The notes under the pieces are model-generated. The model made no database searches. It was not told the origin of the DNA and saw only the letters and a list, made by a program, of their open reading frames with translations. Below, one piece after another: positions 46,770 through 55,572 of a stretch of DNA of 64,000 bases. The stretch lies in contig CAVZQE010000018.1 of NCBI GenBank assembly GCA_963777325.1, forward strand, positions 124,001-188,000. The letters are read 5' to 3'. A program made the position numbers and the translations under genes. The stretch comes from JAFAXA01 sp963777325 (GTDB taxonomy: Bacteria > Pseudomonadota > Alphaproteobacteria > Acetobacterales > Acetobacteraceae). Each line of letters begins with the position of its first letter. The stretch's first letter is position 1.

Positions 46770-47060
46770 TCACAGCCAGTGTCCCGGAATCCAGACATAT
46801 CGGCGCCCCTCGCGCCGCCAGTAGCCGTCCTGCCACAGCGTGCCATGACCCGCGCGATTGATCCACCGGCCCGCCGACCACGTATAGCGCCGCCCATCCC
46901 AATTGTAGTGTCCGGGCTCCCAGATCAGGGGAACATTCGCCGCCGGCGGTGCGGGCACGCGCTCGGCGAGCGGCGGTGGAACGCCGGGGGCTGAATACGT
47001 GACCGCGCAGGCGCTCAGGGTGAGAGCGCATAAGGCAACCATCCACCGCAGTCGTCGCAT
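46770..47060 (-). CDS. YXWGXW/WXXGXW repeat lipoprotein
   Basis: A 96-residue lipoprotein: hydrophobic start with lipobox LSACA (Cys about residue 18), then three aromatic repeats, WEPGHYNW, WSAGRW and WIPGHWL, with YWRREGRRYVW between. This is the short YXWGXW repeat family of outer-membrane lipoproteins with no known activity. I prefer ATG 47060, which has GGAG 6 bp upstream, over ATG 47072. Confidence 0.75.
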   Translation of the reverse strand: MRRLRWMVALCALTLSACAVTYSAPGVPPPLAERVPAPPAANVPLIWEPGHYNWDGRRYTWSAGRWINRAGHGTLWQDGYWRREGRRYVWIPGHWL

Positions 47061-47185
47061 CGCCGTCTCCATACTCGGCAGCAGAGTGAACCTTGCATGA
47101 GCTCAAGTTCGCTCCTTCCTGACCGGCCGCGCGGTTGCGCAACGCGGGCCGCGGCGCAACCGCCGCCGCGGCCCGGCGCGAGACC

Positions 47186-47761
47186 TTACGAGTTCGGATT
47201 GTAGGTGGTGATCTTCGAGCCCTGCAGGGAGAGCCCCGCCATCAAGCCCTTCTGGCTGAACGGAATGGCGACCACCTTCTTCGCAAGCGTGGTGCTGTTG
47301 ATCGAGGCGGCGGCGCCGCGATCGATCACGACCACGTTCGGATCGGTGCCGACCGCCCAGCCGTCGCTCCTGTTGAGATAGCTCAATGCCGCCGGGTCGA
47401 GGAAGAACAGGGCATAGCTGAAATACTGCGCGCCGGCCTCCAGGCCGAACGACGCCGCGACGATCGTGTAGTACCGCTGCGGCTTGCCGTGCTCCAGCAG
47501 CACCCCCTTCCCGCCCTGGCCCCCAAAGATGAAGCCGGCCTTCACGACCCTCGGGAACACGAGAATGCCCACGGCCTTGTCGCGCAGCTTTCTCGTATCG
47601 GGATCGATGCGGTACAGGTCGGCGAGGGCGGCGTTCGCGTCCCGGTCGATCTCCGCTGCGTCCGAGGCCGCCGCGGCCGGGCCGGATGCGGCGATGCCGA
47701 ACGTCGCCGCGGTTGCCGCCAGCGTGGCCGATTGGACGAGGGTCCGTCGGGTGAGAATCAT
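47186..47761 (-). CDS. SYLF-domain (Ysc84-like) lipid-binding protein
   Basis: A 191-residue exported protein. A Tat-like start (TRRTLVQSATLAATAATFG) ends near PAAAA. The SYLF domain follows: VGILVFPRVVKAGFIFGGQGG, FGLEAGAQYFSYALFFLDPAAL, DRGAAASINSTTLAKKVVAIPFSQKGLMAGLSLQGSKI shown here only by its ends (DRGAAA, GSKITTYNPN). SYLF proteins bind phosphoinositides in eukaryotes; in bacteria they are periplasmic proteins of unclear role. I chose ATG 47761 because it directly precedes the Tat motif. Confidence 0.82.
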   Translation of the reverse strand: MILTRRTLVQSATLAATAATFGIAASGPAAAASDAAEIDRDANAALADLYRIDPDTRKLRDKAVGILVFPRVVKAGFIFGGQGGKGVLLEHGKPQRYYTIVAASFGLEAGAQYFSYALFFLDPAALSYLNRSDGWAVGTDPNVVVIDRGAAASINSTTLAKKVVAIPFSQKGLMAGLSLQGSKITTYNPNS

Positions 47762-48041
47762 CGTGTGCTCCGTTCCAGATGCTGATCCCGGCGAACCGGC
47801 GGCAGCCAACCGGCGCTCCGCCGGGCCGCCACTGCGGCCGGCCGGAATGCACGCAGCCGGCTGCCGCCGCTCCGTCTGATCGGTCCTGAAACGCCGGACG
47901 ATCGGCCCGGTTCGGGCACGGCCACGCCTCGCCGCGCGAGCACTGTCCCCGGTGCCGGTCGGATAAGCGGAGAGCACGGGCCTGCTCCAACTCCCGCGGG
48001 GCTTGCGGCGTTCTCTCTGACCGACAGATGGAGCGGAACCG

Positions 48042-48401
48042 ATGAGCGACAATCCCCTGGAAGACACGCCTGAACGACAGGCCCGGATCAAGGAGCGGGC
48101 CTATTATCTCTGGGAGGCCGACGGACGGCCGACCGGCCGCGACCAGGAATACTGGGAGCGCGCCCGTGAACTGCTCGGAATGGAAGCAAGCGCGGGTGCG
48201 GGGCTGCTGCCCAATCCCATGACCCAGAACGAGCCGATCCCCGGCGTGACCGTCGAGGAAGCGTCGATCCAGGAAAACTACGGCGAGTTTCCCGACCGCT
48301 TTACCGACCAGGGCGAGTGGCGGCAGACGCCGATGACGAAGGAGGAGCTGAGGGAGTCCGAGCGGGGCGAGGGCCAGCCGACCCGCGGCGACGCTCCCTG
48401 A
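48042..48401 (+). CDS. DUF2934-containing protein
   Basis: A 119-residue acidic soluble protein. RIKERAYYLWEADGRPTGRD followed by QEYWERARELLG is the DUF2934 signature, a short helical domain seen in alphaproteobacteria and often stress-associated; its activity is unknown. The rest is low-complexity (EEASIQENYGEFPDRFTDQGEW). A strong hairpin follows directly. Confidence 0.85.
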   Translation: MSDNPLEDTPERQARIKERAYYLWEADGRPTGRDQEYWERARELLGMEASAGAGLLPNPMTQNEPIPGVTVEEASIQENYGEFPDRFTDQGEWRQTPMTKEELRESERGEGQPTRGDAP

Positions 48402-48406
48402 CTCGG

Positions 48407-48433
48407 GCGGCGGCCGCCAGGAGCGGCCGCCGC
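48407..48433 (+). terminator. GC hairpin after the DUF2934 gene
   Basis: An 11-bp perfect stem (GCGGCGGCCGC / GCGGCCGCCGC, loop CAGGA) starts 6 bp after the stop codon. It lacks a T-run, so terminator function is probable but not certain. Confidence 0.45.
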
Positions 48434-49245
48434 AAGAATCCGGTTCGACCGGTCGGCCGCCAGCATACGAGTGACCACGACCGCCCTCGAGCCGCACGCG
48501 CGGCCGCCCTTAATCAGACATGAATACCGACGGCCAGATCGCCTCCAGGCTCAAGGAAAAGCTCCGTCGAATCAAGGGTGAAAGCGGCACCCTTCAGTCT
48601 CCAAAGATCCATACCGGACAGTTTCAGCTACAACTACTTCCAAAACCAGACGTGATAGCGACCGTTTCATCAAAATTGCTTTTTGCTCACCTGTTTTACT
48701 ATTCCGAAACGGCTGCCGTCCAATAGTGATCCCGTCACCCGAGGGGTGGCACCGGGAATGGCATCGCTCGGCACACGCCCGTTGCGATGACCCATTCGAG
48801 CTAGCCGGGCTTCGTAGCTCATCCGGATCGGCTTGATTGGGCGGAGCGAGGCAAAATGCACATCTCGTCTGGAACCCGCTACATCTTCGCGTCCCGTGCA
48901 GGTCCAGTGGACAACGGCGATCGTGCCGCTCGCTCACAGGCCCACGCGCATGACGAGAGAGCCATTCCGGCGACGTCACGGCGGTTAGCGCCGGGGCTCG
49001 CGCGGGACGTGCCGCACAGCATCCGTTGCAAAAGCAAGGGCTTGATCGCGGGCATCGGAGCAGTCGAAGCGCTCGGCGGGAGATCCCCCGCGGCGAGCGT
49101 GCCGGTGCCCGGCGGCTCTTAGCCACCACCGCTTGCGGGGCGAGCCTTTCGGTTCGCTCCAGTTCTAATCAAGCCATTACAGGCGACAACGCGCGCGGCA
49201 CTGGTCGTGCCCGCGTCCTGCAACGTCACAGCGAAAGGATCATTT
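48434..49245. other. Long intergenic stretch, no recognised gene
   Basis: About 810 bp before the glycoside hydrolase gene. One open frame, 48520-48726 (+, 68 codons, MNTDGQIASRLKEKL...), has no recognisable domain and no good ribosome site, and I do not call it. The region is AT-richer than its surroundings near 48590-48720 and has a small stem-loop (GTCACCC GAG GGGTGGC) near 48734. It presumably contains the hydrolase promoter, and parts look like degraded coding DNA. Confidence 0.45.
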
Positions 49246-51550
49246 GTGACCACATCCACAAGCACGGCTTCCGGCACCGCATTCGGGCTGGGCGCCTATC
49301 TGGACGGCCAGCCGAACGGCAACGACGCCGCCAGCAACACGTATTTCGAGCAACAGTACGACGCCTTCACCAAGCTGATGGGCACGCGTCCGCAATACTA
49401 CGATTTCTACACGGACAACGGCCAGGGAGGGGCTGCCGGCCTGCCGGGCAGCGCGGGATGGACGGCATGGTCCGCGGCGCAGACCGGCAACAACTATGTC
49501 GGTCCCGGCTCCGGCACGATCCCCGTTGTCGGCGTGCCGATATCCGACGGGTCCGGCCAGTGGGGCACCGTCGACAACTACTACCAGCAGGTCATTTCCG
49601 GCTCACTCGACGCCGACTACAAGGGTATCGTCGACGCCTGGGCGACGAACGGCTACAAGACCGCGCAATTCCGTCCCGGCTACGAGTTCGACGGCACCTT
49701 CATGGGCTGGTCGCCGTATTCGGACGGCAGCGCCCAGGCCCAGGCCGATTTCGTCAAGGCCTTTCAGCACATCGCCGACCTCATCCATTCCGAAGGCAAG
49801 GCCGACGGCATCACCGCGCAGGTGGTATGGAACCCATGCGCGATGCCCTGGACGCAGGGCGACGTCACGCAGCTCTACCCGGGCGACCAGTATGTGGACA
49901 ACATCTCCCTCGACGAATACTCGAACATCTGGACGGGCGACTACGCCAACTGGTCCCAGGGCGGTAATGCGCAGATCGACCCGGCGACATGGGCGGCGGA
50001 CCCCGTGGACCGTGCGCACTTCTGGCAATACATGAACGGCAGTCAGTCCAACCCGACGCCCGGGCTTGGCTCCGCCGGCTTCTCGTTCCAGAACTTCATC
50101 GATTTCGCGCTCCAGCACAATAAGCCGATATCTCTCGCAGAGACCGGAGCCGGCAATCCGCAGGACGGTTCCGTCGGCCCGAACGACGATCCGGCTTTCC
50201 CGCAGTGGCTTGCCAGTCAATTGCAAGCGGCCGAAGCGAAAGGCCTGAAAGTATCGAACGTCAACATCTGGTCGAACAACCAGGGCCAGTACGACTTCGT
50301 CAACGGCGAGCGGCCGCTCGAGGCGGCGTCCTGGGCGAAGTATTTCGGCGCCGGCTCCGGCAACGTGACCGCAACACCGGTCGGCGGCACCACCTCCGGC
50401 GGTTCGACCTCCGGCGGTTCGGCCTCCGGCGGTTCGACCTCGGGCGGTTCGGCCTCGGGCGGCTCCAAGCCGTCGCCGGTGACGATCGGCAGCGGCGCCA
50501 ATTCGCTCGTGCTGCAAGTCTCCGAGGACGCCTACCAGGGCGATGCGCAGTTCACCGTCTCGGTGGATGGCAAGCAGATCGGCGGCACGCAGACGGCGGC
50601 GGCCTCACACGGCTCCGGGCAGGAACAGGCCTTTACAGTCAAGGGCGATTTCGGCGCGGGCAGCCACGCGGTCAGCGTCAATTTCCTGAACGATGCCTAT
50701 GGCGGGACCGCCTCGGCCGACCGCAACCTCTACGTCGATAGCGCGACCATCGACGGCGCGGCGGTCGCCGGCGGCAAGCTCACCGAAATGAGCGGCGGCG
50801 CCCAGGGCTTCACGTTCCAGGGCGCAGGTGCCTCGGGCGGCTCCTCGTCCTCGGCGGTGACGGTCGGCAGCGGCTCGCACACGCTTGCCCTGAACATCTC
50901 GGAGGACGCCTACCAGGGAGACTCGCAATTCACGATCTCGGTGGACGGCACCCAGATCGGCGGCACTCAGACGGCGACCGCGTCGCATGCAGCGGGCCAG
51001 TCGCAGACCTTCAACGTGCTCGGCGACTTCTCGGCGGGCAAGCACACGCTCAGCATAAACTTTCTCAACGACCTCTATGGCGGCAGCGCCGCCGCCGACC
51101 GCAACCTCTACCTGACGGGGACGACGATCGACGGCAAGACCTCGCCGGGCGGTACGTTCATCGAGAACAGGTCGGGCGCCAAGACCATCAGCTTCACGGC
51201 CCCGGGTTCCTCGACGGCGCCCACCCCTGCACCCACGCCCACGCCCACCCCCACCCCCACCCCGACCCCGGCCACGAACACCCTCGTGGTCAACAAGCCC
51301 GCGACCCTGAAGGCGGCCGTGCAGGCGATCACCGGCACCGAGACCGATCCCTCGCAGGCGGTCTATCTCGACTGGCGGACCTACGGCGCCCCGGCCAAGG
51401 GCGACGCGGATTGGGTGAAAGCGACCGTCGAACTCGACCGGGCATTTCTCCGCCTCGGTCGACATCGACCACGCCGGCGTCGCGAGCACGATGTACGCCT
51501 ACACCGGCTCCGGAGCGGTTCAGGCCGTGTGGTCCGGCACCCCGTCCTAG
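49246..51550 (+). pseudogene. Modular glycoside hydrolase (GH26-like) with two CBM60-like repeats, one late frameshift
   Basis: The catalytic domain (residues ~10-365) resembles GH-A clan mannanases/GH26: FRPGYEFDGTFMGW with the likely acid/base Glu, YVDNISLDEYSNIW, and PISLAETGAG with the likely nucleophile. A (T/A)SGGS linker follows. Two ~110-residue modules beginning VTIGSGANSLVLQVSEDAYQ and VTVGSGSHTLALNISEDAYQ resemble Ca-dependent xylan-binding CBMs. A Pro-Thr linker and a C-terminal domain of unknown type complete it. The start is probably GTG 49246 (AAAGGAT upstream), and there is no signal peptide. An extra T in a TTT run (51448-51450) breaks the last 33 codons. Without it the frame closes at TAG 51548 with SASVDIDHAGVASTMYAYTG. 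Confidence 0.75.
50391..50465 (+). repeat. 15-bp tandem repeat coding for the SGGSx linker
   Basis: Five successive units of about 15 bp (forms of TCCGGCGGTTCGACC and TCGGGCGGTTCGGCC) encode TSGGS/ASGGS repeats between the catalytic domain and the first carbohydrate-binding module. Such arrays change length by slippage and make flexible linkers. Confidence 0.85.
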
Positions 51551-51592
51551 GGGACCGGCTGCCCGACCCCGTCAGCCTGGCCGAGCCTGCCT

Positions 51593-51628
51593 TGTCCCTC
51601 CGCATGCGTGCGGAGGGACAGGTGTTTT
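51593..51628 (+). terminator. Intrinsic terminator after the glycoside hydrolase
   Basis: TGTCCCTCCGCA pairs perfectly over 12 bp with TGCGGAGGGACA (loop TGCG), followed by GGTGTTTT. It lies 43 bp after the restored TAG stop, which supports 51550 as the true gene end. Confidence 0.88.
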
Positions 51629-51737
51629 CGCTCCGCGTCAGCAGGACGGGCCGGAGCCGCCGGTACTCCCCGTTGCACCGGCTCGGCCGCGTCTGACAGG
51701 GTCGCGCGATCAGATGATACCGGGACCGAGGTCTGAG

Positions 51738-52196
51738 ATGAGCGTCACGACCGACAACCGCCTCGAAGAGACGCGCTGGCTCTCCTACGCGGAGCTGGCG
51801 CGCGCCAAGGCGATCAGCAAGCGCGCCGCGATCCGCCTCGCGAGCCGCCACGGCTGGCAGCACCGGCCGGATCACCGGGGGCCCGTCCGGGTCGCGGTTC
51901 CGGCCTCGGCCTTCGACGGCCAGCGGCGGCGGCGGGGCAGCCCTGCCCTGCCTCCCGCGAGAGACAGCGCCGGAGCCGGACGGGAGCGGACCGATCCGGG
52001 CGATGCCCGGGTGCAGGGGCTGACCGCGGACCTCCAGGTGATCCGGACCCAGCTCACCGACCTTCGCATCCGGGAGGCCTCGGCGCGGGGGCGGGCCGAA
52101 GCGGCGGAGGCCGAACTCGCCCGGCTGACGGCCGTCGTCGCGGCAGGCCCGTTCGGGCGCCTGCGCTGGCTGTTCAGCCGCGTGGGCCGCCGCTAG
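51738..52196 (+). CDS. Putative helix-turn-helix/coiled-coil protein of unknown function
   Basis: A 152-residue protein from ATG 51738. The N-terminal ~50 residues (WLSYAELARAKAISKRAAIR, then SRHGWQHRPDHRGPVRVAVP) look like a small DNA-binding module seen in Rhodospirillales and Rhizobiales genes. The C-terminal half (about 95-140) is a helical heptad-like stretch (DLRIREASARGRAEAAEAEL). Its TAG stop supplies the TA target at which the IS630-like element inserted. Function unknown. Confidence 0.6.
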   Translation: MSVTTDNRLEETRWLSYAELARAKAISKRAAIRLASRHGWQHRPDHRGPVRVAVPASAFDGQRRRRGSPALPPARDSAGAGRERTDPGDARVQGLTADLQVIRTQLTDLRIREASARGRAEAAEAELARLTAVVAAGPFGRLRWLFSRVGRR

Positions 52197-52324
52197 AGCC
52201 ACCCCGGTCTGACCGGAATCGCGATTTTCTCTTCCGGCACGGGTCAGCTATGTGATTATGGGATGGCCCGCCCCTCCCTGAGGTGATCCTCGGTAGGGTC
52301 GCCTCTTTGCACAGGAGGGCGGGA

Positions 52325-53354
52325 ATGACGGCGATATCGGTGCTTGGGATCGACCTGGGCAAGAACAGCTGCAGCGTTGTGGGGTTGGACAGCGCCGGCC
52401 GGGTGGTGCTGCGGCGACGGGTTCCGCGCGACGGTTTGGCGGCGCTTCTGGCCAAGCTGCCAACTTGTAACGTGGCGATGGAGGCGTGCTGTGGTGCCCA
52501 CTTCGTCGGGCGAGCGGCGCGGGCGCACGGGCACCAGGTTCGGCTGATGCCGCCTGAGTATGTGCGGCCGTATGTGAAGGCGCAGAAGAACGACGATCGG
52601 GATGCCGAGGCGATCGCCGAGGCTGCCACACGGCCGACGATGCGCTTCGTGCCACTGAAAGCCGAGGGGCAGCTCGACATGCAGGCCCTGCATCGGGCGC
52701 GCGACCGGCTGGTGGCGGAACGGACGGCGCGGATCAACCAACTGCGGGCGTTGTCTGCTCGAGCGCGGCGTCGTGCTGGCACAGCGCCGGCGCGCGTTGC
52801 TGACCTGGCTGGACGCGCCGGTCGCCGCCGGAGAACCTGATCCGCTCAGCCCACGGCTGCGCTTGCTCGTCGCCGACATGCGCGCCGAGTGGGCCGAGTT
52901 GGACCGGCGCATCGGCGTGTTCGATGACGAGTTCGCCGCCAGTGCCCGGGCTGACGAGGCTGCACGGCGAGTGGCGACGATCCCCGGCATCGGTCCGGTC
53001 AATGCGACCGCGCTGGTCGCGGCGATCGGCAATGCGAGCGCGTTTGCGCGCGCGCGCGACCTGGCCGCATGGCTTGGTCTCGTGCCGAAGCAGGCGACCA
53101 CGGGCGGCAAGCCGAAGCTGCTCGGCATCACCAAACGCGGCAGCCGGTACTTGCGCAAGAACCTGATCCATGGGGCGCGGGCTGTGATGCCGAGGCTCGC
53201 CGCGACGGATACGCGGCTGGGATGCTGGCTGCGAGCACTGCTCGCTCGGGCGCACAAGAACACTGTCGTCGTCGCCTTGGCCAATAAGCTTGCCCGGATC
53301 GTCTGGGCGGTGCTGGCCCGGGGCGATTGTTATCAGACGGCAGCAACGGGCTGA
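52325..53354 (+). pseudogene. IS1111/IS110-family transposase, one frameshift
   Basis: The first frame (ATG 52325) has the DEDD RuvC-like domain: GIDLGKNSCSVVGLD, AMEACCGAHFVGR, QKNDDRDAEAIAEAA. The second frame (VLAQRRRALLTWLD... to TAG-free stop 53354) holds the Tnp20 domain: IPGIGPVNATALVAAIGN and TKRGSRYLRKNLIHGARAV with the conserved Ser. One extra base near 52754 (TTG-T-CTGCTC) separates them. Without it the protein is about 342 residues, the usual size. Whether the copy is dead depends on this base being real. Confidence 0.88.
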
Positions 53355-53602
53355 CGAACGAATCGGCCAGGGCGACCGGAAGACGGCGTTCGGGTTCACG
53401 AGGTCTGCGGGAGGTGGTGACAGAGATGGCCTGACAGTTGACCGGCAGCACGGAAACCTGGCCCATCGAACGGCCTATAGAGGCCGCTGTGATTTGAAGG
53501 ACCGGGCTGCGCGGATCTCCATCTTGGCAGGGAGCTTGCTCCGAAGCCGGATACGTTCACGCAAACTGCTCAGCGCCAAACAGGTCAACTCAGCTTGCAG
53601 AC
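53355..53602 (+). other. Non-coding right part of the IS1111-type element (candidate bridge-RNA region)
   Basis: About 250 bp lie between the transposase stop and the right inverted repeat with no convincing frame. In the IS110 family a structured bridge RNA with target- and donor-binding loops is encoded in the non-coding end, on the transposase 3' side for the IS1111 group. Position and length fit. I have not identified the loops, so this is a location-based candidate. Confidence 0.35.
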
Positions 53603-53651
53603 GGGGCGGGCCATACGTTCATCGGCTTCCGGTGCAAGCTGGAGGGCTGAG

Positions 53652-54615
53652 ATGAGTTGGCGATCGGGGCGGGCGTATTCCCAGGAATTTCCGCGACAAG
53701 ATAATGGCCGCGTTTGACGGTGGTGAGCCCGCCCGCGATGTCGCGGAGCGGTTCGAGGTCAGTGTCTCGTTCATCTACAAGGCCGACCTGCGCCGCCGCC
53801 GGACGGGAGAGACGACACCCGGAGCGCAATGCTGCCGATTGCCGCTGCGGCTCGAGCCACAGCGGGAGGCAATCCTCGCACACGTTGCCAAGCACCCGGA
53901 CGCGACGATGGCCGAACTGCGTGACTGGCTCGCTGCCGAGCATGGTGTCCAAGTCTGTCTCGCGACGGTCTGGAAAACGCTGGCGCAATTCGGCCTGACA
54001 TATAAAAAAGGTCGCTTCGCGCGGCGGAGCAGGATCGTCCAGACGTCGCCGGGGCCCGCGATGCATGGCGCGCCGCTCAGCCCCGGCTGAGCCCGGAGTG
54101 CTTGGTTTTCATCGACGAGACGTGGACCAAGACCAACATGACGCGCCTGCGCGGACGGTCGCGCAAAGGCACCCGGCTCATGGCCTCTGCGCCGCATGGG
54201 CATTGGCGCACCAGCACCTTTCTCGCCGGGCTGCGGAGTGATGGCCTCGTCGCTCCGGCCGTGTTCGACGGCGCGATCAATGGCTGCGCCTTCCGCGCGT
54301 ATGTCGAGCAGGTGCTGGCCCCAACGCTTTCGCCCGGTGACCTCGTGGTGCTCGATAACCTCGGCAGCCACAAAGTCGCTGGCGTGCGCGACGCTATCGA
54401 AGCGCGCGGCGCAAGCTTGCTGTTCCTGCCGGCCTACTCGCCCGATCTCAACCCGATCGAACAGGTCTTCGCCAAGCTCAAGCACCTCATCCGCAGCGCC
54501 GCCCCCAGATCGCGCGAGGCGCTGTGGAAAGGCCATAGGCTCCATGCTCGGTCGCTTCAGCGCCCCAGAGTGTGCAAACTACCTCGCCGCAGCAGGGTAC
54601 CGCCGGTCAGGGTGA
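53652..54615 (+). pseudogene. IS630-family transposase, three frame breaks
   Basis: Pieces in order: MSWRSGRAYSQEF, then RDKIMAAFDGGEPARDVAER and VSVSFIYKADLRRR (helix-turn-helix), WLAAEHGVQVCLATVWKTL and FGLTYKK. The DDE catalytic part follows with LVFIDETWTKTNMTRLRGR (first Asp), LVVLDNLGSHK (second Asp) and LPAYSPDLNPIEQVFAKLKH (Glu), then the tail AIGSMLGRFSAPECANYLAA. Frame changes occur in homopolymers: TTT 53688-53690, six A at 54004-54009, and AAA 54538-54540. The A6 site could be a programmed slip as known in some IS630 elements, but the other two argue for decay or read errors. Confidence 0.82.
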
Positions 54616-54624
54616 TTCCGCTCT

Positions 54625-55389
54625 CTAGCGGGTGCGTGCTGCCGGGCCGGCGTGGGCGAGAACATCCCGGTCGGGAGCAACCGCAGGACCGCCGTCGAGC
54701 CAATCGCCGTGCCGCTCGACATGCGCCGCCAGTCCGAGCGTGTGCTCGCGCACCAGCTTCGCGGCGAGGTCCGGGTCGCGGCGTTCCAGGGCGGCGACGA
54801 TCTTGAGGTGATCGCGGATCGAGCGGCGCGCGCGATCGCTCTGGCGCATGGTGACGGAGCGAACCGAGCGCATGTGGATGAACAGGTTCTCGGTCAGCTC
54901 GCCCATCAGGCCGCATCCGCTCAGGCGGATGATCGCCTTATGGAAGGCCATATTGGCCCCACTGTATTCGCTCAGGTGATCCGAGGGGTCGGTGCCGTAT
55001 CCCTCGAACAGCGCGCGCAGCTCTTGCAGCTGCTCGGGCGTCGCACTCGCGGCGGCGAGGCGGGCCGCCATGCTCTCGATCGCCGCCCATACGGTGATCA
55101 TCTCAACGATTTCCTGCTTCGTCTTGCGCACCACGTAGACGCCTCGGCGCGGCACCGACCGCACGAAGCCCTCCTGTTCGAGCACGGTCAGCGCCTCCCG
55201 GATTGGCGTGCGGCTGACCCCGAGATCGGCCGAGAGCTGGCGTTCGTCGAGCCGGATCTCGGACCGGCGGCCGTAGATGTCCATCTCGGTGATGGCGCGC
55301 TTGATCGCCTCGCAGGCGAGCCGCCTCAGGCCGACGCCGACATCGAGCCGCTCGACTTCCAGGCGCGGGAAAGGGCTATCGTCCGGCAT
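54625..55389 (-). CDS. GntR-family (FCD) transcriptional regulator
   Basis: A 254-residue regulator with an N-terminal winged helix (about 20-85) containing LDERQLSADLGVSRTPIREAL and RRGVYVVRKTK. The FCD ligand domain (about 95-235) has NMAFHKAIIRLSGC and SIRDHLKIVAALERRD, with His residues in the usual metal positions. A perfect TGTATACA sits 42 bp upstream of the start and is probably its operator. The next intact gene of its own kind upstream on this strand is an enolase-superfamily gene beyond the mobile island, a common partner of FCD regulators. Confidence 0.9.
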   Translation of the reverse strand: MPDDSPFPRLEVERLDVGVGLRRLACEAIKRAITEMDIYGRRSEIRLDERQLSADLGVSRTPIREALTVLEQEGFVRSVPRRGVYVVRKTKQEIVEMITVWAAIESMAARLAAASATPEQLQELRALFEGYGTDPSDHLSEYSGANMAFHKAIIRLSGCGLMGELTENLFIHMRSVRSVTMRQSDRARRSIRDHLKIVAALERRDPDLAAKLVREHTLGLAAHVERHGDWLDGGPAVAPDRDVLAHAGPAARTR

Positions 55390-55430
55390 GCGGTCTCTCC
55401 ATGAAGCCTCTGCGGCAGCTCGCAGAATGA

Positions 55431-55438
55431 TGTATACA
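55431..55438. promoter_or_regulatory. GntR-type operator TGTATACA
   Basis: A perfect 8-bp palindrome 42 bp before the gntR start codon, of the form FadR/FCD-subfamily regulators often bind. Autoregulation is inferred from position. It lies about 70 bp from the first Tn end repeat, so the original promoter context upstream has been replaced by the transposon. Confidence 0.5.
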
Positions 55439-55505
55439 GGGACAGAGGACGCCGGACACTGCTTTGCATCACGATGCGCTCGCGCCCTCGCCTCGGCTGT
55501 CGCGC

Positions 55506-55562
55506 GGCACCTAATTCAGCAAGTTGCAAATAAGGTGCTGAATACAGCATGCCTTCTGCAAC
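55506..55562. repeat. Tn end repeats, tniQ side
   Basis: Three copies of the transposon end repeat: GGCACCTAATTCAGCAA (55506-55522, inverted), GTTGCAAATAAGGTGCTG (55523-55540, direct) and GCATGCCTTCTGCAAC (55547-55562, inverted). The first two abut head to head and form a large dyad, which could be the joint of two transposon ends. Confidence 0.65.
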
Positions 55563-55572
55563 AAAGGCGGGG

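Larger units (their letters stand above)
52263..53614 (+). mobile_element. IS1111 (IS110 family) element nested in the IS630-like element
   Basis: A DEDD transposase gene is bounded by a perfect 12-bp inverted repeat, ATGGCCCGCCCC (52263-52274) and GGGGCGGGCCAT (53603-53614). Subterminal inverted repeats of about this size are typical of the IS1111 branch. A 250-bp non-coding stretch follows the transposase on the right, where IS1111-type elements carry their bridge RNA. Exact ends may lie a few bases outside the repeats, since IS110-family elements have no terminal repeats or target duplication. Confidence 0.7.
52196..54625 (+). mobile_element. IS630-family-like element, interrupted by an IS1111-type element
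   Basis: The element lies between two TA dinucleotides (52194-52195 and 54626-54627), the IS630/Tc1 type of target duplication. Its left end starts GAGCCACCCCGGTCTGACCGG. Its right end, read inward, starts GAGAGCGGAATCACCCTGACCGG. The ends share GAG and CACCC...TGACCGG. Removing the element rejoins CGC-TA-GCG, where the stop of the left gene (TAG) and the stop of the right, minus-strand gntR gene (TAG) overlap in one CTAG. About 1,350 bp of it belong to the nested IS1111-type element. The remaining ~1,080 bp is a normal IS630 size. Confidence 0.7.

Noticed and set aside
48520..48726. 68-codon small gene
   Set aside because: No ribosome site, no recognisable domain, and composition unlike the neighbouring genes.
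54004..54009. A6 run in the IS630 transposase as a programmed frameshift site
   Set aside because: The known IS630 mechanism makes it possible, but the tandem codons do not give a good -1 slippery heptamer and two other homopolymer indels break the same gene, so I do not claim programming.
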